A DNA stretch of 64,000 nucleotides from JACKNG01 sp050184115. Its GTDB lineage: Bacteria; Pseudomonadota; Gammaproteobacteria; Ga0077536. The position numbers were made by a program, and so were the translations under genes. Under the pieces are notes generated by a model. It was not told the DNA's origin. It saw nothing but the letters and a program-made list of their open reading frames with translations, and did no database searches. Location of the stretch: the NCBI GenBank assembly GCA_050184115.1, contig JBFXAQ010000003.1, forward strand, positions 62,001 to 126,000. Reading direction: 5' to 3'. Numbering within the stretch: the first letter of the stretch is position 1; every line of letters starts with the position of its first letter. Below, piece after piece: positions 49,032-58,456 of the stretch.

Positions 49032-49820
49032 TCAGTTCAAGGGTGAGGTGACGCCGGCGGCTTCCCGGCGCAGCATCTCCCCGGCCAGTGCGAGGTAGGC
49101 CACCGCTCCGGTCGAGGACTTGTCGTACATGAGAGCAGGCAGACCGTGACTGGGCGCCTCCGCCAGGCGCACGTTACGCGGAATCACGGTGCGGTAGACC
49201 TTGTCGCCGAAATGTTCGAGCAACTGCCGGGAGACGTCGTTGGCCAGGTTGTTGCGGGGGTCGAACATGGTCCGCAGCAGACCCTCGATGCGCAGCCCGG
49301 GGTTGAGAAAGCGCCGGATCTTGTCGATCGTCTCGAGCAACGCGGAGAGCCCCTCCAGGGCGTAGTACTCGCACTGGGTCGGGATGACCACGGCGTCGGC
49401 CGCGACGAGCGCGTTGACGGTCAGCATGTTCAGCGACGGCGGGCAGTCGATGAGGATGTAGGCGTAGCGCTCACGCACCGTCTCCAGGGCATGGCGCAGG
49501 CGCAATTCGCGGCCGAGTTCTTCCAGCAGTCCGACCTCGGCGCCGGTCAGGTCGGCGTTGGCCGGCAACAGGTCGTAGCCGGCCTCGATGCCGCTGACGA
49601 TGGCTTCCTCGAGGCTGCGCTCGCCCATCAGCACGTCGTAGCTCGACGCGACGAGGGTACGCTTGTCGACACCGCTGCCCATGGTCGCGTTGCCCTGCGG
49701 ATCGAGATCGATGAGCAACGCGCGGCGTTTGGTCGCGGCCAGGGACGCGGTCAGGTTGACGCTCGTCGTCGTCTTGCCGACGCCGCCCTTCTGGTTCGCA
49801 ATGGCCAGTACGCGAGACAT
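49032..49820 (-). CDS. parA: Chromosome partitioning ATPase ParA
   Basis: The 262-residue protein is a Soj-type ParA with deviant Walker A KGGVGKTT (11-18), LIDLDPQGNATMGSG, IDCPPSLNMLTVNAL and RGxx-type contacts. It binds DNA non-specifically and is stimulated by ParB to move origins apart. It lies between rsmG and parB, the usual origin-proximal order. Confidence 0.96.
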   Translation of the reverse strand: MSRVLAIANQKGGVGKTTTSVNLTASLAATKRRALLIDLDPQGNATMGSGVDKRTLVASSYDVLMGERSLEEAIVSGIEAGYDLLPANADLTGAEVGLLEELGRELRLRHALETVRERYAYILIDCPPSLNMLTVNALVAADAVVIPTQCEYYALEGLSALLETIDKIRRFLNPGLRIEGLLRTMFDPRNNLANDVSRQLLEHFGDKVYRTVIPRNVRLAEAPSHGLPALMYDKSSTGAVAYLALAGEMLRREAAGVTSPLN

Positions 49821-49884
49821 GGGAGCTGGAGCCTACCTGCGGATGGTGGGGACGCGCGGCCAGCGCGCCCGCCCGGACGGCGGA

Positions 49885-50574
49885 TTATGGCACATCACGG
49901 GCCGCTCCCGCTGGCCGCCCGGGGCCCGTCGCGGGATGGAAAACGACGAGGTGCCGCGCGACGCGGCCAGGTACTTCCAGCGCCACGATCGTGGCCGGCC
50001 CGCCGCACGCCTCCGCGGCCGCGAGATCCACCCGATCGAGCACGCCCTTCATCGCGATGACCCGTGTCGTCGGGCCGGCGAGGTGGACGGTGGCGGCGAG
50101 GAAATCGACCAGCGAGCCGAGCGCGCGCGACACGACGATGTCACACGGCGGGGCGATCTCGACGTCCTCGACGCGTGCATGTCTCACGTCGACATTGTCG
50201 AGAGCGAGTTCGATGCGCGCCTGGGTCAGGAAGCGAGCCCGGCGCGCACGCGGTTCGACCAGGGTGAGATGGGAGTCCGGGCAGGCCACGGCGAGCACGA
50301 TGCCGGGCAGGCCGGCACCGCTGCCGACGTCGACCACGTGTTCGCGACCGATGTATGGGACCAGGGCGAGACAGTCGACGACGTGCTCGACGGCGAAACG
50401 GCGTGGATCGGTGGCGCCGGTGAGGTTGGTCACGTGCTGCCAGCGCTGCACGAGTTCGACGTAGGCGACGAGGCGGGAGAGCTGCGCCTCGTCGAGCGTC
50501 ACGCCGAGCGTGGCCGCGCCCGCGGCGATGATGGCCGCGATCGCGACCCGGTCGACCGCCGTCGGTCCGCTCAA
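49885..50574 (-). CDS. rsmG: 16S rRNA m7G527 methyltransferase RsmG
   Basis: The 229-residue protein has the RsmG blocks WQHVTNLTGATDPRRF near residue 48, the SAM motif VVDVGSGAGLPGIVLAV near 84, LVEPRARRARFL and VVSRALGSLVDF. It methylates G527 of 16S rRNA. The start is TTG at 50574, overlapping the mnmG stop as TTGA; no ATG or GTG lies ahead of the conserved part. A short Pro/Gly-rich tail follows the core. Confidence 0.92.
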   Translation of the reverse strand: MSGPTAVDRVAIAAIIAAGAATLGVTLDEAQLSRLVAYVELVQRWQHVTNLTGATDPRRFAVEHVVDCLALVPYIGREHVVDVGSGAGLPGIVLAVACPDSHLTLVEPRARRARFLTQARIELALDNVDVRHARVEDVEIAPPCDIVVSRALGSLVDFLAATVHLAGPTTRVIAMKGVLDRVDLAAAEACGGPATIVALEVPGRVARHLVVFHPATGPGRPAGAARDVP

Positions 50575-52463
50575 GCGGAGCGCGCCATCCCGCCACGGGC
50601 GCGCTTGATGTGCACGAGCAGCAGCGCGATCGCGGCCGGGGTCACGCCCGAGATACGACCCGCCTGGCCCAGCGTGCGCGGGCGGTGGTGCTCGAGTTTC
50701 TGGCGCACCTCGCTCGACAGGCCGGCGACCGCGGCATAGTCGAGGTTGTCGGGAATGAGGGTCTCTTCGGCCGCGCGATGGCGCTCGACATCTTCGTCCT
50801 GGCGCTGGATGTAGCCGTGGTAGCGCGCATCGACCTCGATCTGGCCGATGACCTCGTCGTCGTCCACTCCCGGCCCGGCGCCGGGCAGACACATCAGTGC
50901 GCGGTAGTCGAGGCCCGGGCGACGCAGAAGGTCGGCCAGGTTCTGCTCCTTGCGCAGCGGCTGCCCGAGCACGTCGCTGGCAGCGGCGGCGTCGAGGCGC
51001 GCAGGGCTGAGCCAGGTGGTGGCAAGCCGCTCCTGCTCCGCGGCCAGGCACTCCTGCTTGGCTACGAAGCGGGCCCAGCGCGCATCGTCGACCAGGCCCA
51101 GGCGGCGCCCGACGGGGGTCAGGCGGCGGTCGGCATTGTCCTCGCGCAGGCGCAGACGGTACTCGGCACGGCTGGTGAACATGCGGTAGGGCTCGCTGGT
51201 GCCGCGGGTGACGAGGTCGTCCACCAGTACGCCGAGGTAGGCCTCGTCGCGGCGTGGGTACCACGGCGCTTCGCCGCGGGTGCGCAGCGCGGCGTTGATG
51301 CCGGCAAGCAGCCCCTGCGCCGCCGCTTCCTCGTAGCCGGTCGTACCATTGATCTGGCCGGCGAAGAAGAGCCCCGGCAGCGACCGCGTCTCCAGCCAGG
51401 GTTCGAGCCCGCGCGGATCGAAGTAGTCGTACTCGATGGCGTAACCGGGCCGGGTGATGACGGCCCGCTCGAAGCCTCGGATCGAACGCACCAGCGCGAA
51501 CTGGACATCGAACGGCAGGCTGGTCGAGATCCCGTTCGGGTAGACCTCGTCGACGTCGAGCCCCTCGGGCTCGACGAAGATCTGGTGCCCGCTGCGCTCG
51601 GCGAAGCGCGTCACCTTGTCTTCGATCGACGGACAGTAGCGTGGCCCGACCCCTTCGATGGCGCCGCTGTACATCGGCGAGCGGTCGAGTCCGCCGCGGA
51701 TGATGTCGTGGGTACGCGCGTTGGTGGTGGTGATGTGGCAGGCGACCTGGCGCGGATGGTCGGCGCGCGAGCCGACGAAGGAGAACACCGGCCGCGGATC
51801 GTCGCCGGGCTGGGCTTCCAGCACGTTGAAATCGATGCTGCGCGCGGCCAGGCGCGGCGGCGTGCCGGTCTTCAGACGGCCGACCGTGAAGGGCAGTTCG
51901 CGCAGCCGCGCCGCGAGCGCGTTCGACGGCTGGTCACCGGCCCGGCCCCCGGCGTAGTTGGCCTCGCCGACGTGGATGCGCCCACCGAGGAAGGTACCGA
52001 CGGTCAGCACCACCGTGGGCGCAAAGAAACGCAGGCCCATGCGCGTAGTGATACCCGCGACCCGTCCGTCGGCGAGGACGAGATCGTCGACCGATTGCTG
52101 GAACAGCGTCAGTCCCGGCTGGCTCTCCAACGCGCGGCGCGCGGCCGCGCGGTAGAGACCGCGATCGATCTGGGCGCGGGTGGCCCGCACCGCCGGGCCC
52201 TTGCTCGCGTTCAGTGTCTTGAAGTGGATACCGCAGGCATCGGCCCCGCGTGCCATGAAACCGCCGAGGGCGTCGATCTCGCGTACCAGATGGCCTTTGC
52301 CGATGCCGCCGATGGCCGGGTTGCAGGACATCTGGCCGAGCGTCTCCAGGCTCATCGTGACGAGCAGGGTACGTGCACCCATGCGGGCCGCGGCCAGCGC
52401 GGCCTCGGTGCCGGCGTGGCCGCCGCCGACGACGATGACGTCGAAACTGTCCGGGTAGTCCAT
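50571..52463 (-). CDS. mnmG: tRNA uridine 5-carboxymethylaminomethyl modification enzyme MnmG
   Basis: The 630-residue protein has the FAD motif VVGGGHAGTEAALAAARMG near residue 11, NPAIGGIGKGHLVREIDALG near 48 and the C-terminal GidA helical domain. With MnmE it modifies the wobble uridine of several tRNAs. mnmE is not upstream here; the neighbouring gene is a glycosyltransferase. Confidence 0.97.
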   Translation of the reverse strand: MDYPDSFDVIVVGGGHAGTEAALAAARMGARTLLVTMSLETLGQMSCNPAIGGIGKGHLVREIDALGGFMARGADACGIHFKTLNASKGPAVRATRAQIDRGLYRAAARRALESQPGLTLFQQSVDDLVLADGRVAGITTRMGLRFFAPTVVLTVGTFLGGRIHVGEANYAGGRAGDQPSNALAARLRELPFTVGRLKTGTPPRLAARSIDFNVLEAQPGDDPRPVFSFVGSRADHPRQVACHITTTNARTHDIIRGGLDRSPMYSGAIEGVGPRYCPSIEDKVTRFAERSGHQIFVEPEGLDVDEVYPNGISTSLPFDVQFALVRSIRGFERAVITRPGYAIEYDYFDPRGLEPWLETRSLPGLFFAGQINGTTGYEEAAAQGLLAGINAALRTRGEAPWYPRRDEAYLGVLVDDLVTRGTSEPYRMFTSRAEYRLRLREDNADRRLTPVGRRLGLVDDARWARFVAKQECLAAEQERLATTWLSPARLDAAAASDVLGQPLRKEQNLADLLRRPGLDYRALMCLPGAGPGVDDDEVIGQIEVDARYHGYIQRQDEDVERHRAAEETLIPDNLDYAAVAGLSSEVRQKLEHHRPRTLGQAGRISGVTPAAIALLLVHIKRARGGMARSA

Positions 52464-52541
52464 GCGGAACGCCTCCGCCGGCGCTGAAGGGCGGGCAAGG
52501 ATACTGCCTGGCCACCCGCTTTTGAAGGCAATGACGACCGT

Positions 52542-53570
52542 TCAGGGCGTGACGCGACGGTCGCCTTCGACGTGGAGATGGCCGGCGAACGTCGCGCTTG
52601 AGGCTGTCCAGGAATAGCGCGCCGCGTGGGCCACGCAGGCGGCCGGGTCGAGCCCGAGTGCCGTCGTGATGGCACGGCCGAGGTCCTCGTCGAGGATCCC
52701 GCTGCGACCGTGCGCAACGACGTCGACCGGCCCCTGCACCGGGTAGGCGGCCACCGGCAGGCCGCAGGCCATGGCTTCGAGCAGGACCAGGCCGAAGGTG
52801 TCGGTGCGGCTGGGGAAGACGAAGACGTCGCCGCCGGCGACATGGCGCGCGAGCTCGCGACCGAACAATGCGCCGAGGAAGCGCACCGCGGGCCAGGCCG
52901 CGCGCAGGCGCGCGAGGTCGGGACCGTCGCCGATGACGAGCTTCGTGCCCGGCAGCTCGAGGGCGAGAAAGGACTCGATGTTCTTCTCCACCGCGACGCG
53001 CCCCATGTAGACCTGAATGGGTCGCGGCAGCTCGTAAACGACGGCGTCGTCGGGCTTGAACACCGTCGTGTCGACGCCGCGCGACCACAGGCAGAGCCGG
53101 GAGAAACCGCGCTCGACCAGGCGCTGTCGCTGGCTCGGAGTCGGCACCAGGGTCCGCTCCGCAGCGCCGTGGAAACGCCGCAGCCAGGCATAGCTCCAGT
53201 CCAGCGGCAGCGGCACGCGCAGGCGGATGTACTCTGGGAACTGGGTATGGAAGGAGGTGGTGAAGCCACGTCCCTGGCGCCGACACCACGCCCGCGCGGC
53301 CAGGCCGAGCGGCCCTTCGGTGGCGATGTGGACCGCCTGCGGAGCGAAGGCCGCGAGACACTGCGCGACGCCGCGCGCGGGCCACAGCGCCAGCCGGATC
53401 TCGGGATAGGTCGGGCACGGTAGGGTGCGGAAATCAGCCGGCGTCACCATCAGCACCTCGTGGCCAGCGCGGCCGAGGTAGTCGGCGGTGGTCGACAAGG
53501 TCCGCACCACGCCATTGACCTGCGGGTGCCAGGCGTCGGTGACGATGGCGATGCGCAGGCACTCGCTCAT
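52542..53570 (-). CDS. Family 4 glycosyltransferase
   Basis: The 342-residue GT-B protein begins IAIVTDAWHPQVNGVVRTL and has FHTQFPEYIR near residue 107, YMGRVAVEKNIESFL, VIGDGPDLARLR and a C-terminal FPSRTDTFGLVLLEAMACG, where the first Glu of the usual E-x7-E motif is replaced. It resembles MgtA-like mannosyl- or glucosyltransferases acting on diacylglycerol or phosphatidylinositol-type lipids. Its ATG overlaps the stop of the LpxH-like gene (ATGA), so both are probably made together; a glycolipid role is an inference. Confidence 0.87.
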   Translation of the reverse strand: MSECLRIAIVTDAWHPQVNGVVRTLSTTADYLGRAGHEVLMVTPADFRTLPCPTYPEIRLALWPARGVAQCLAAFAPQAVHIATEGPLGLAARAWCRRQGRGFTTSFHTQFPEYIRLRVPLPLDWSYAWLRRFHGAAERTLVPTPSQRQRLVERGFSRLCLWSRGVDTTVFKPDDAVVYELPRPIQVYMGRVAVEKNIESFLALELPGTKLVIGDGPDLARLRAAWPAVRFLGALFGRELARHVAGGDVFVFPSRTDTFGLVLLEAMACGLPVAAYPVQGPVDVVAHGRSGILDEDLGRAITTALGLDPAACVAHAARYSWTASSATFAGHLHVEGDRRVTP

Positions 53571-54361
53571 GCGGCCACTGCCGCAGCATGCGAGCGGACC
53601 GCGACACCCTGTGCACTGACCAGTTCCATGCGGCCGTCCTGATGCTCGACCAGCGCCGTGCACGACTCGACCCAGTCACCGCAGTTGAAGTAAGCAACCG
53701 CCCCGATGCGGCGCTGTGCCGGATGATGGATATGCCCGCAGACCACGCCGTCGAAACCGCCCGCCGCCGCGGCCATGGCGGCGGCCTGCTCGTAGCGGCG
53801 AATGTAATCGCGCGCATTCGGCACGCGGCTCTTGATGAAGCCAGCCAGTGACCAGTAGGGAAAACCGCAGCGATGGCGCACCGCGTTGACGACACCGTTG
53901 GCGTGCAGCAACCATTCGTAGGCGTGCGCGCCGAGCGCGCCGGTCCAGCGCGAGGCGGTCACCGCGCCATCGAAGGCGTCGCCGTGGACGACCAGCAGGC
54001 GTTCGCCGTTGGCGCGCCGGTGCACGGCTTCGCGCGCGACCTCGATTTGTCCGAAATGCTGACCCGCGTGGACGCGAAACCGGGCATCGTGGTTCCCCGG
54101 CACGTAGACCACCCGCGTGCCGGCACGTGCCAGGGCCAGGAGCCGACGCAGAACCTCGTTGTGCGCCTGCGGCCACCAGGGCCGGCGATCGAGTGCCCAC
54201 AGGTCGATGACGTCACCCACCAGGTAGAGCGTTTCGCACGCCAGGCCGGCGAGAAAATCACCCAGGTCGGCCGCACGGGCCGCGCGCGAACCGAGGTGGA
54301 GGTCGGAGATCCACACGCCGCGGAAGGTACGGCGGGCGGTGTCGAACGATCTTCGCGACAT
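53567..54361 (-). CDS. LpxH-like metallophosphoesterase
   Basis: The 264-residue protein has the calcineurin-type metal motifs in order: WISDLHLGSRAA near residue 17, VGDVIDLW near 47, VPGNHDARF near 93, VVHGDAFDG near 125 and GHIHHPAQ near 215. It resembles UDP-2,3-diacylglucosamine hydrolases (LpxH family). Pairing with the glycosyltransferase suggests a related pyrophosphatase in glycolipid synthesis; true LpxH function is possible. ATG 54361 starts MSRRSFDTARRTFRGVW. Confidence 0.85.
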   Translation of the reverse strand: MSRRSFDTARRTFRGVWISDLHLGSRAARAADLGDFLAGLACETLYLVGDVIDLWALDRRPWWPQAHNEVLRRLLALARAGTRVVYVPGNHDARFRVHAGQHFGQIEVAREAVHRRANGERLLVVHGDAFDGAVTASRWTGALGAHAYEWLLHANGVVNAVRHRCGFPYWSLAGFIKSRVPNARDYIRRYEQAAAMAAAAGGFDGVVCGHIHHPAQRRIGAVAYFNCGDWVESCTALVEHQDGRMELVSAQGVAVRSHAAAVAA

Positions 54362-54849
54362 GCGGCTGTCAACGTTCGGAACCGCGCGCAGCCTAGCCGG
54401 CACCCGTGACAGGTGCATGACACGGAATGTTCCTGTCCTGCACTGCCGACGGAAACTTTCGCCGGGCGTCGTGGTCCAGGCTCGCTGTTGACGCTTTCCG
54501 CGGCCGTGTGGAACACTCGCGCCCCATCGCCGCGAACGTGGACAACGCAACGCGGGCGACATTTCCCGACGTCGACGCAACGCCGTCATCCGTCGCTCCA
54601 GCACACGCGGTCAGCCGAGGAAGCCCTGCAGGGCAGATCCTGCATGTCCGCAGGAACAGTGCGCGGATTGCGCGATCCATGGCGGTGAAACGCGCATCGC
54701 GAGAGGCGGCGTTGTCGCCGCCGGCGGGCGGCCCAGCCTCCTGTGCGGCGCTCACCCGCGCCGGCGACGACATGCCGGGCTCGACCCGGATGCTTCCGCC
54801 CGGCTCACGACAACTCGAAGAACAATACGGACGAAAGAGGCCTGGATTG
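54362..54849. other. Divergent intergenic region
   Basis: This 488-nt region separates LpxH-like and Gld-like genes. A plus-strand frame in phase with the ABC ATPase runs through it from 54427, but it lacks family similarity and looks non-coding. It should carry two divergent promoters; none stands out. Confidence 0.5.
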
Positions 54850-55809
54850 ATGGAGACCCTCATCGAAGTCAACGGTTTGAGCAAGAGCTTCGGCGCCCTG
54901 CAGGCCGTCGACGACGTCTCGCTGCAAGTCCGACGCGGCGAAGTCCTCGGCTTTCTCGGCCCCAACGGCGCCGGCAAGTCGACCACCATGAAGATGATCA
55001 CGGGCTTCCTCGCCCCGACCGCGGGCAGCATCCGCGTTGCCGGCTTCGACATCGAGACCCACCCGTTGGAAGCGAAGTCGCGCATCGGCTACCTGCCGGA
55101 AGGCGCGCCGGCCTACGGCGAGATGACCGCGGCCGGATTCCTCGATTTCATCGCCGACGTGCGCGGCATCCCGCGTGCGCGGCGGGCCGATCGGATCCGC
55201 GAGGTCGTCCAGCAGATCCATCTCGAACGCGTGCTCGAACAACGCATCGAAACCTTGTCCAAGGGCTTCAAGCGCCGCGTCGGGCTCGCCCAGGCCATCC
55301 TCCACGATCCCGAGATCCTGGTCATGGACGAACCCACCGACGGCCTCGATCCCAACCAGAAGCACGAGGTGCGCACGCTGATCCAAACCATGGCGCCCAG
55401 CAAGGCGATCCTCATCTCGACGCACATCCTCGAGGAGGTCGACGCGGTGTGCACGCGGGCGGTGATCATCGCCCAGGGCAGGCTCATCTTCAGCGGCACA
55501 CCGCGCGAACTCGCGGCGCGCTCGCGGTTCCACAACGCCGTGACGGTGATCGTGCCGACCACCGCGCGCGACCGCGCCCGCGCCGCCCTCAGCACGCTCG
55601 GTGAAGTCGAGAGCCGCGACACGGGCAGCGATGCGCGACTCACCCTCTTCGCCCCGCCCGGCGACAATCCGGCGGCGCGGGCACGCGTCTGCCTGGAGGG
55701 TGCCGGCGTCGCGGCCGCGGAGCTCTTCATCGAACACGGCCACCTCGACGAGGTGTTCCGCACCATCACCCTGGCGGCCGGCGATGCCGGCGAGGTCCAC
55801 CGCACATGA
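54850..55809 (+). CDS. ABC transporter ATPase (GldA-like)
   Basis: The 319-residue ATPase has Walker A GPNGAGKST (37-45), the signature LSKGFKRRVGLAQAI near 142, Walker B ILVMDEPTDGLDP near 160 and the switch His in STHILEEVDAV. A C-terminal ~80-residue extension follows the nucleotide-binding domain. It heads four plus-strand genes whose products match the GldA-GldF-GldG pattern. Start ATG 54850 is placed two residues before the conserved TLIEVNGLSKSFG. Confidence 0.9.
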   Translation: METLIEVNGLSKSFGALQAVDDVSLQVRRGEVLGFLGPNGAGKSTTMKMITGFLAPTAGSIRVAGFDIETHPLEAKSRIGYLPEGAPAYGEMTAAGFLDFIADVRGIPRARRADRIREVVQQIHLERVLEQRIETLSKGFKRRVGLAQAILHDPEILVMDEPTDGLDPNQKHEVRTLIQTMAPSKAILISTHILEEVDAVCTRAVIIAQGRLIFSGTPRELAARSRFHNAVTVIVPTTARDRARAALSTLGEVESRDTGSDARLTLFAPPGDNPAARARVCLEGAGVAAAELFIEHGHLDEVFRTITLAAGDAGEVHRT

Positions 55810-56540
55810 AAGGGCTCGGCACGATATTCCGCCGCGAGCTGAAGGCCTACTTCGCGACCCCGGTCGCCTACGTCTTCATCGTCATTTACCTGGTCTTGAA
55901 CGGCATCTTCACCTTCTATGTCGGTGGCTTCTACGAGCGCGCCCAGGCCGATCTCGAACCCTTCTTCCAGTTCCATCCGTGGCTGTACATGTTCCTCATC
56001 CCGGCCATCTCCATGCGCCTGTGGTCGGAGGAGCGCAAAGCCGGCACGCTCGAGCTGCTGCTGACCCTGCCGGTGTCACTGGCGGCGAGCGTGGTCGGCA
56101 AGTTCCTCGCCGCCTGGTGCTTCACCGCCGTCGCGCTGGCCGGCACCTTCCCCATGTGGCTCACGGTCAACTACCTCGGCCTGCCGGACAACACGGTGAT
56201 CGCGGCCGGCTACGTCGGCAGCCTGCTCATGGCCGGCGGTTTCCTCGCCATTGGCTCGTGCATCTCGGCCCTGACCAAGAATCAGGTCATCGCCTTCGTG
56301 ATCAGCTTCGTTATCTGCTTCGCGTTCAACCTGAGCGGCTTCCCCATGGTCATCGACCTGTTCAGCGCCTGGGCGCCGCAGGCCATCGTCGACGTCATCA
56401 GCTCGTTCAGTTTCCTCACCCATTTCAACTCGATCCTGAAGGGCGTGCTGGACGTGCGCGACCTCGTCTTCTTCACCTCGCTGATCGCGTTCTGGCTCTA
56501 TGCCAACGTGCTTGCGATCGAAGTCAACAAGAGCAATTGA
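55806..56540 (+). CDS. ABC transporter permease (GldF-like, ABC-2 type)
   Basis: The 244-residue protein has six membrane segments and the ABC-2 permease start FRRELKAYFATPVAYVFI, with SMRLWSEERKAGTLELLLTL near residue 80. Its ATG overlaps the ATPase stop (ATGA). With the ATPase it forms a transporter whose cargo is unknown; in gliding bacteria the homologues are needed for motility, but here that is not implied. Confidence 0.9.
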   Translation: MKGLGTIFRRELKAYFATPVAYVFIVIYLVLNGIFTFYVGGFYERAQADLEPFFQFHPWLYMFLIPAISMRLWSEERKAGTLELLLTLPVSLAASVVGKFLAAWCFTAVALAGTFPMWLTVNYLGLPDNTVIAAGYVGSLLMAGGFLAIGSCISALTKNQVIAFVISFVICFAFNLSGFPMVIDLFSAWAPQAIVDVISSFSFLTHFNSILKGVLDVRDLVFFTSLIAFWLYANVLAIEVNKSN

Positions 56541-56547
56541 GAGCCAC

Positions 56548-58437
56548 ATGATGAATCGCAAACTCGTCACCGGTGGTGGACTCGTCTTCGCGCTCGCGCT
56601 CTTTCTCGGCATCAACGTCATCAGCAACCAGGCGCTGACGACGTGGCGCCTCGACGTCACCGAAAACCATCTCTACACGCTGTCGGACGGTACCGTGAAC
56701 ATCCTGCAGGCGCTCGACGAACCGGTGACGGTACGCCTGTACTACTCGGCCAAACAGTTCGCCGGCGTGCCGCAGCTGCTGCAGTACGGTAAGCGCGTGC
56801 GCGACATGCTCGAGGAATATGCCGCCGCCAGCGCCGGCAAGCTCAAGCTGCAGGTCATCGACCCGGAACCGTTCTCAGAGGCCGAGGACGAGGCGGTCGC
56901 GTTCGGCGTGCGCGCGCTGTCGCTCGGCGCCGGCGGCGAAGTCGGCTACCTCGGCGTCGTCGGCACCAACGCCACCGACGACCAGCAGGTGCTGCCGCTG
57001 CTCAGCCCCGAGCGCGAGGACGCGCTGGAGTATGAGCTGACCAAGATGGTGTACAGCCTCGGTGAGCCGAAGAAACGCGTCATCGGCCTCATCTCCGGTC
57101 TCAACGTATTCGCGCCGCCGCCCGACCCCATGACCGGTCGTGCCGGCGGCGAGGACTGGGCCGCGTTCGTGCTGTTGAAGGAACTCTACGACGTGCGCGA
57201 GCTGAGCTACGCGAGCAGCGCTATCGATGACGACATCGACACGCTCATCGTGGTCCATCCCAAGGACCTGCCGCGCGAGACCCAGTACGCCATTGACCAG
57301 TTCGTTCTGCACGGTGGCAAGGCGCTGGTGTTCGTGGACCCCATGGCCGAACAGGATCCGGCACAGCCCGACCCCGAACGCCCGGGCGTCATGCCGGAAA
57401 TCGGCTCCGATCTCGCTCCGCTGTTCGAGAAATGGGGCGTGACGCTGACCACGGGCAAGGTGCTCGGCGACCCGGCCTCGGCCGTACGCGTCAGCTTCCG
57501 CGGCAACCGCGGCACGCAGGACGTCGAATACCTGCCGTGGCTGCAGCTGCAGGGCGAATCGCTGAACGGCGACGACTTCGTCACCAACGAACTCAACGTG
57601 GTCAACGTGGGCACCGCCGGCGAGCTCGCAATCAGCGCGGGCAGCGCGCTGCAACACGTGCCGTTGCTCGCCGTCGGACCCGGCGCCGGCCTGATCGATC
57701 GCGATGCCGTCATCTTCGTGCAGAACCCGGCCGGCCTGCTCGAGAACTTCAGCGCCGACGAGTCCAGGCACGTCATCGCCATGCGCATCTCGGGCATCGC
57801 CGAGACGGCCTTTCCCGACGGCCGACCGCTCGGCGAGGACGAGAAGCGGGCGCCGCAGGACGCGGCCTTCCTGGCGCGTTCGGCCGCGTCGATCAACGTC
57901 ATCGTGGTGGCCGACACCGACGTCCTGGCAGACCGCTTCTGGGTGCGCTTCAACGACTTCGCCGGCATGCGCCTGCCCGACCCGTTCGCCAACAATGCCG
58001 ATTTCCTCATCAACGCCGTCGACAACCTCGGCGGCAACGACGACCTCATCAGCCTGCGCAGCCGTGGCAAGTACACCCGCCCGTTCGAAGTCGTACAGCA
58101 GATCCAGCGTGAGGCCGAGGCCCAGTTCCGTGACCGTGAGCGTGCCCTGCAGGACCGCCTCGCCGAGGCGGAACGCAAGCTCGCCGAGCTGCAGAGCGAG
58201 GACACCGAGGGCGAGATGCTGTTGACGCCCGAGCAGAAAGCCGAGATCGATCGTTTCCGCCAGGAACAGGTGAAGACACGCAAGGAGCTGCGCGCCGTGC
58301 AGCACGAGCTGCGCAGCAACATCGAGCGCCTCGGCTCGGTGCTGATTTTCGTCAACACCGCCCTCGTCCCCATCGTCATCGCGCTGGTCGCGATCGGCGC
58401 GGCCCTGGTCCGCGCCCGTGGCCGACGCCCGGCCTGA
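56548..58437 (+). CDS. GldG-like ABC transport accessory protein
   Basis: The 629-residue protein has an N-terminal membrane helix (LVTGGGLVFALALFLGINVI), a large extracytoplasmic Gld-type region (YTLSDGTVNILQALDEPVTV near 45; LIVVHPKDLPRETQYAIDQF near 235), a Glu/Arg/Gln-rich coiled coil (residues ~530-595) and a final membrane helix near 605-625. It is related to GldG/intraflagellar-like substrate-handling proteins. ATG 56548 or 56551 can serve as start. It follows the permease by 7 nt. Confidence 0.85.
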   Translation: MMNRKLVTGGGLVFALALFLGINVISNQALTTWRLDVTENHLYTLSDGTVNILQALDEPVTVRLYYSAKQFAGVPQLLQYGKRVRDMLEEYAAASAGKLKLQVIDPEPFSEAEDEAVAFGVRALSLGAGGEVGYLGVVGTNATDDQQVLPLLSPEREDALEYELTKMVYSLGEPKKRVIGLISGLNVFAPPPDPMTGRAGGEDWAAFVLLKELYDVRELSYASSAIDDDIDTLIVVHPKDLPRETQYAIDQFVLHGGKALVFVDPMAEQDPAQPDPERPGVMPEIGSDLAPLFEKWGVTLTTGKVLGDPASAVRVSFRGNRGTQDVEYLPWLQLQGESLNGDDFVTNELNVVNVGTAGELAISAGSALQHVPLLAVGPGAGLIDRDAVIFVQNPAGLLENFSADESRHVIAMRISGIAETAFPDGRPLGEDEKRAPQDAAFLARSAASINVIVVADTDVLADRFWVRFNDFAGMRLPDPFANNADFLINAVDNLGGNDDLISLRSRGKYTRPFEVVQQIQREAEAQFRDRERALQDRLAEAERKLAELQSEDTEGEMLLTPEQKAEIDRFRQEQVKTRKELRAVQHELRSNIERLGSVLIFVNTALVPIVIALVAIGAALVRARGRRPA

Positions 58438-58456
58438 ACGCGCAGGAGGTGCTCCC

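Noticed and set aside
50610..52487. 625-codon plus-strand frame opposite mnmG
   Set aside because: mnmG is unmistakable on the minus strand; the opposite frame has no family features.
48144..52541. Origin of replication or parS sites near parAB-mnmG
   Set aside because: I saw no DnaA-box cluster and no TGTTTCACGTGAAACA-like palindrome; gaps here are under 100 nt.
54427..54849. N-terminal extension of the GldA-like ATPase
   Set aside because: The extra 141 residues have no ABC-family similarity and the normal domain start follows ATG 54850.
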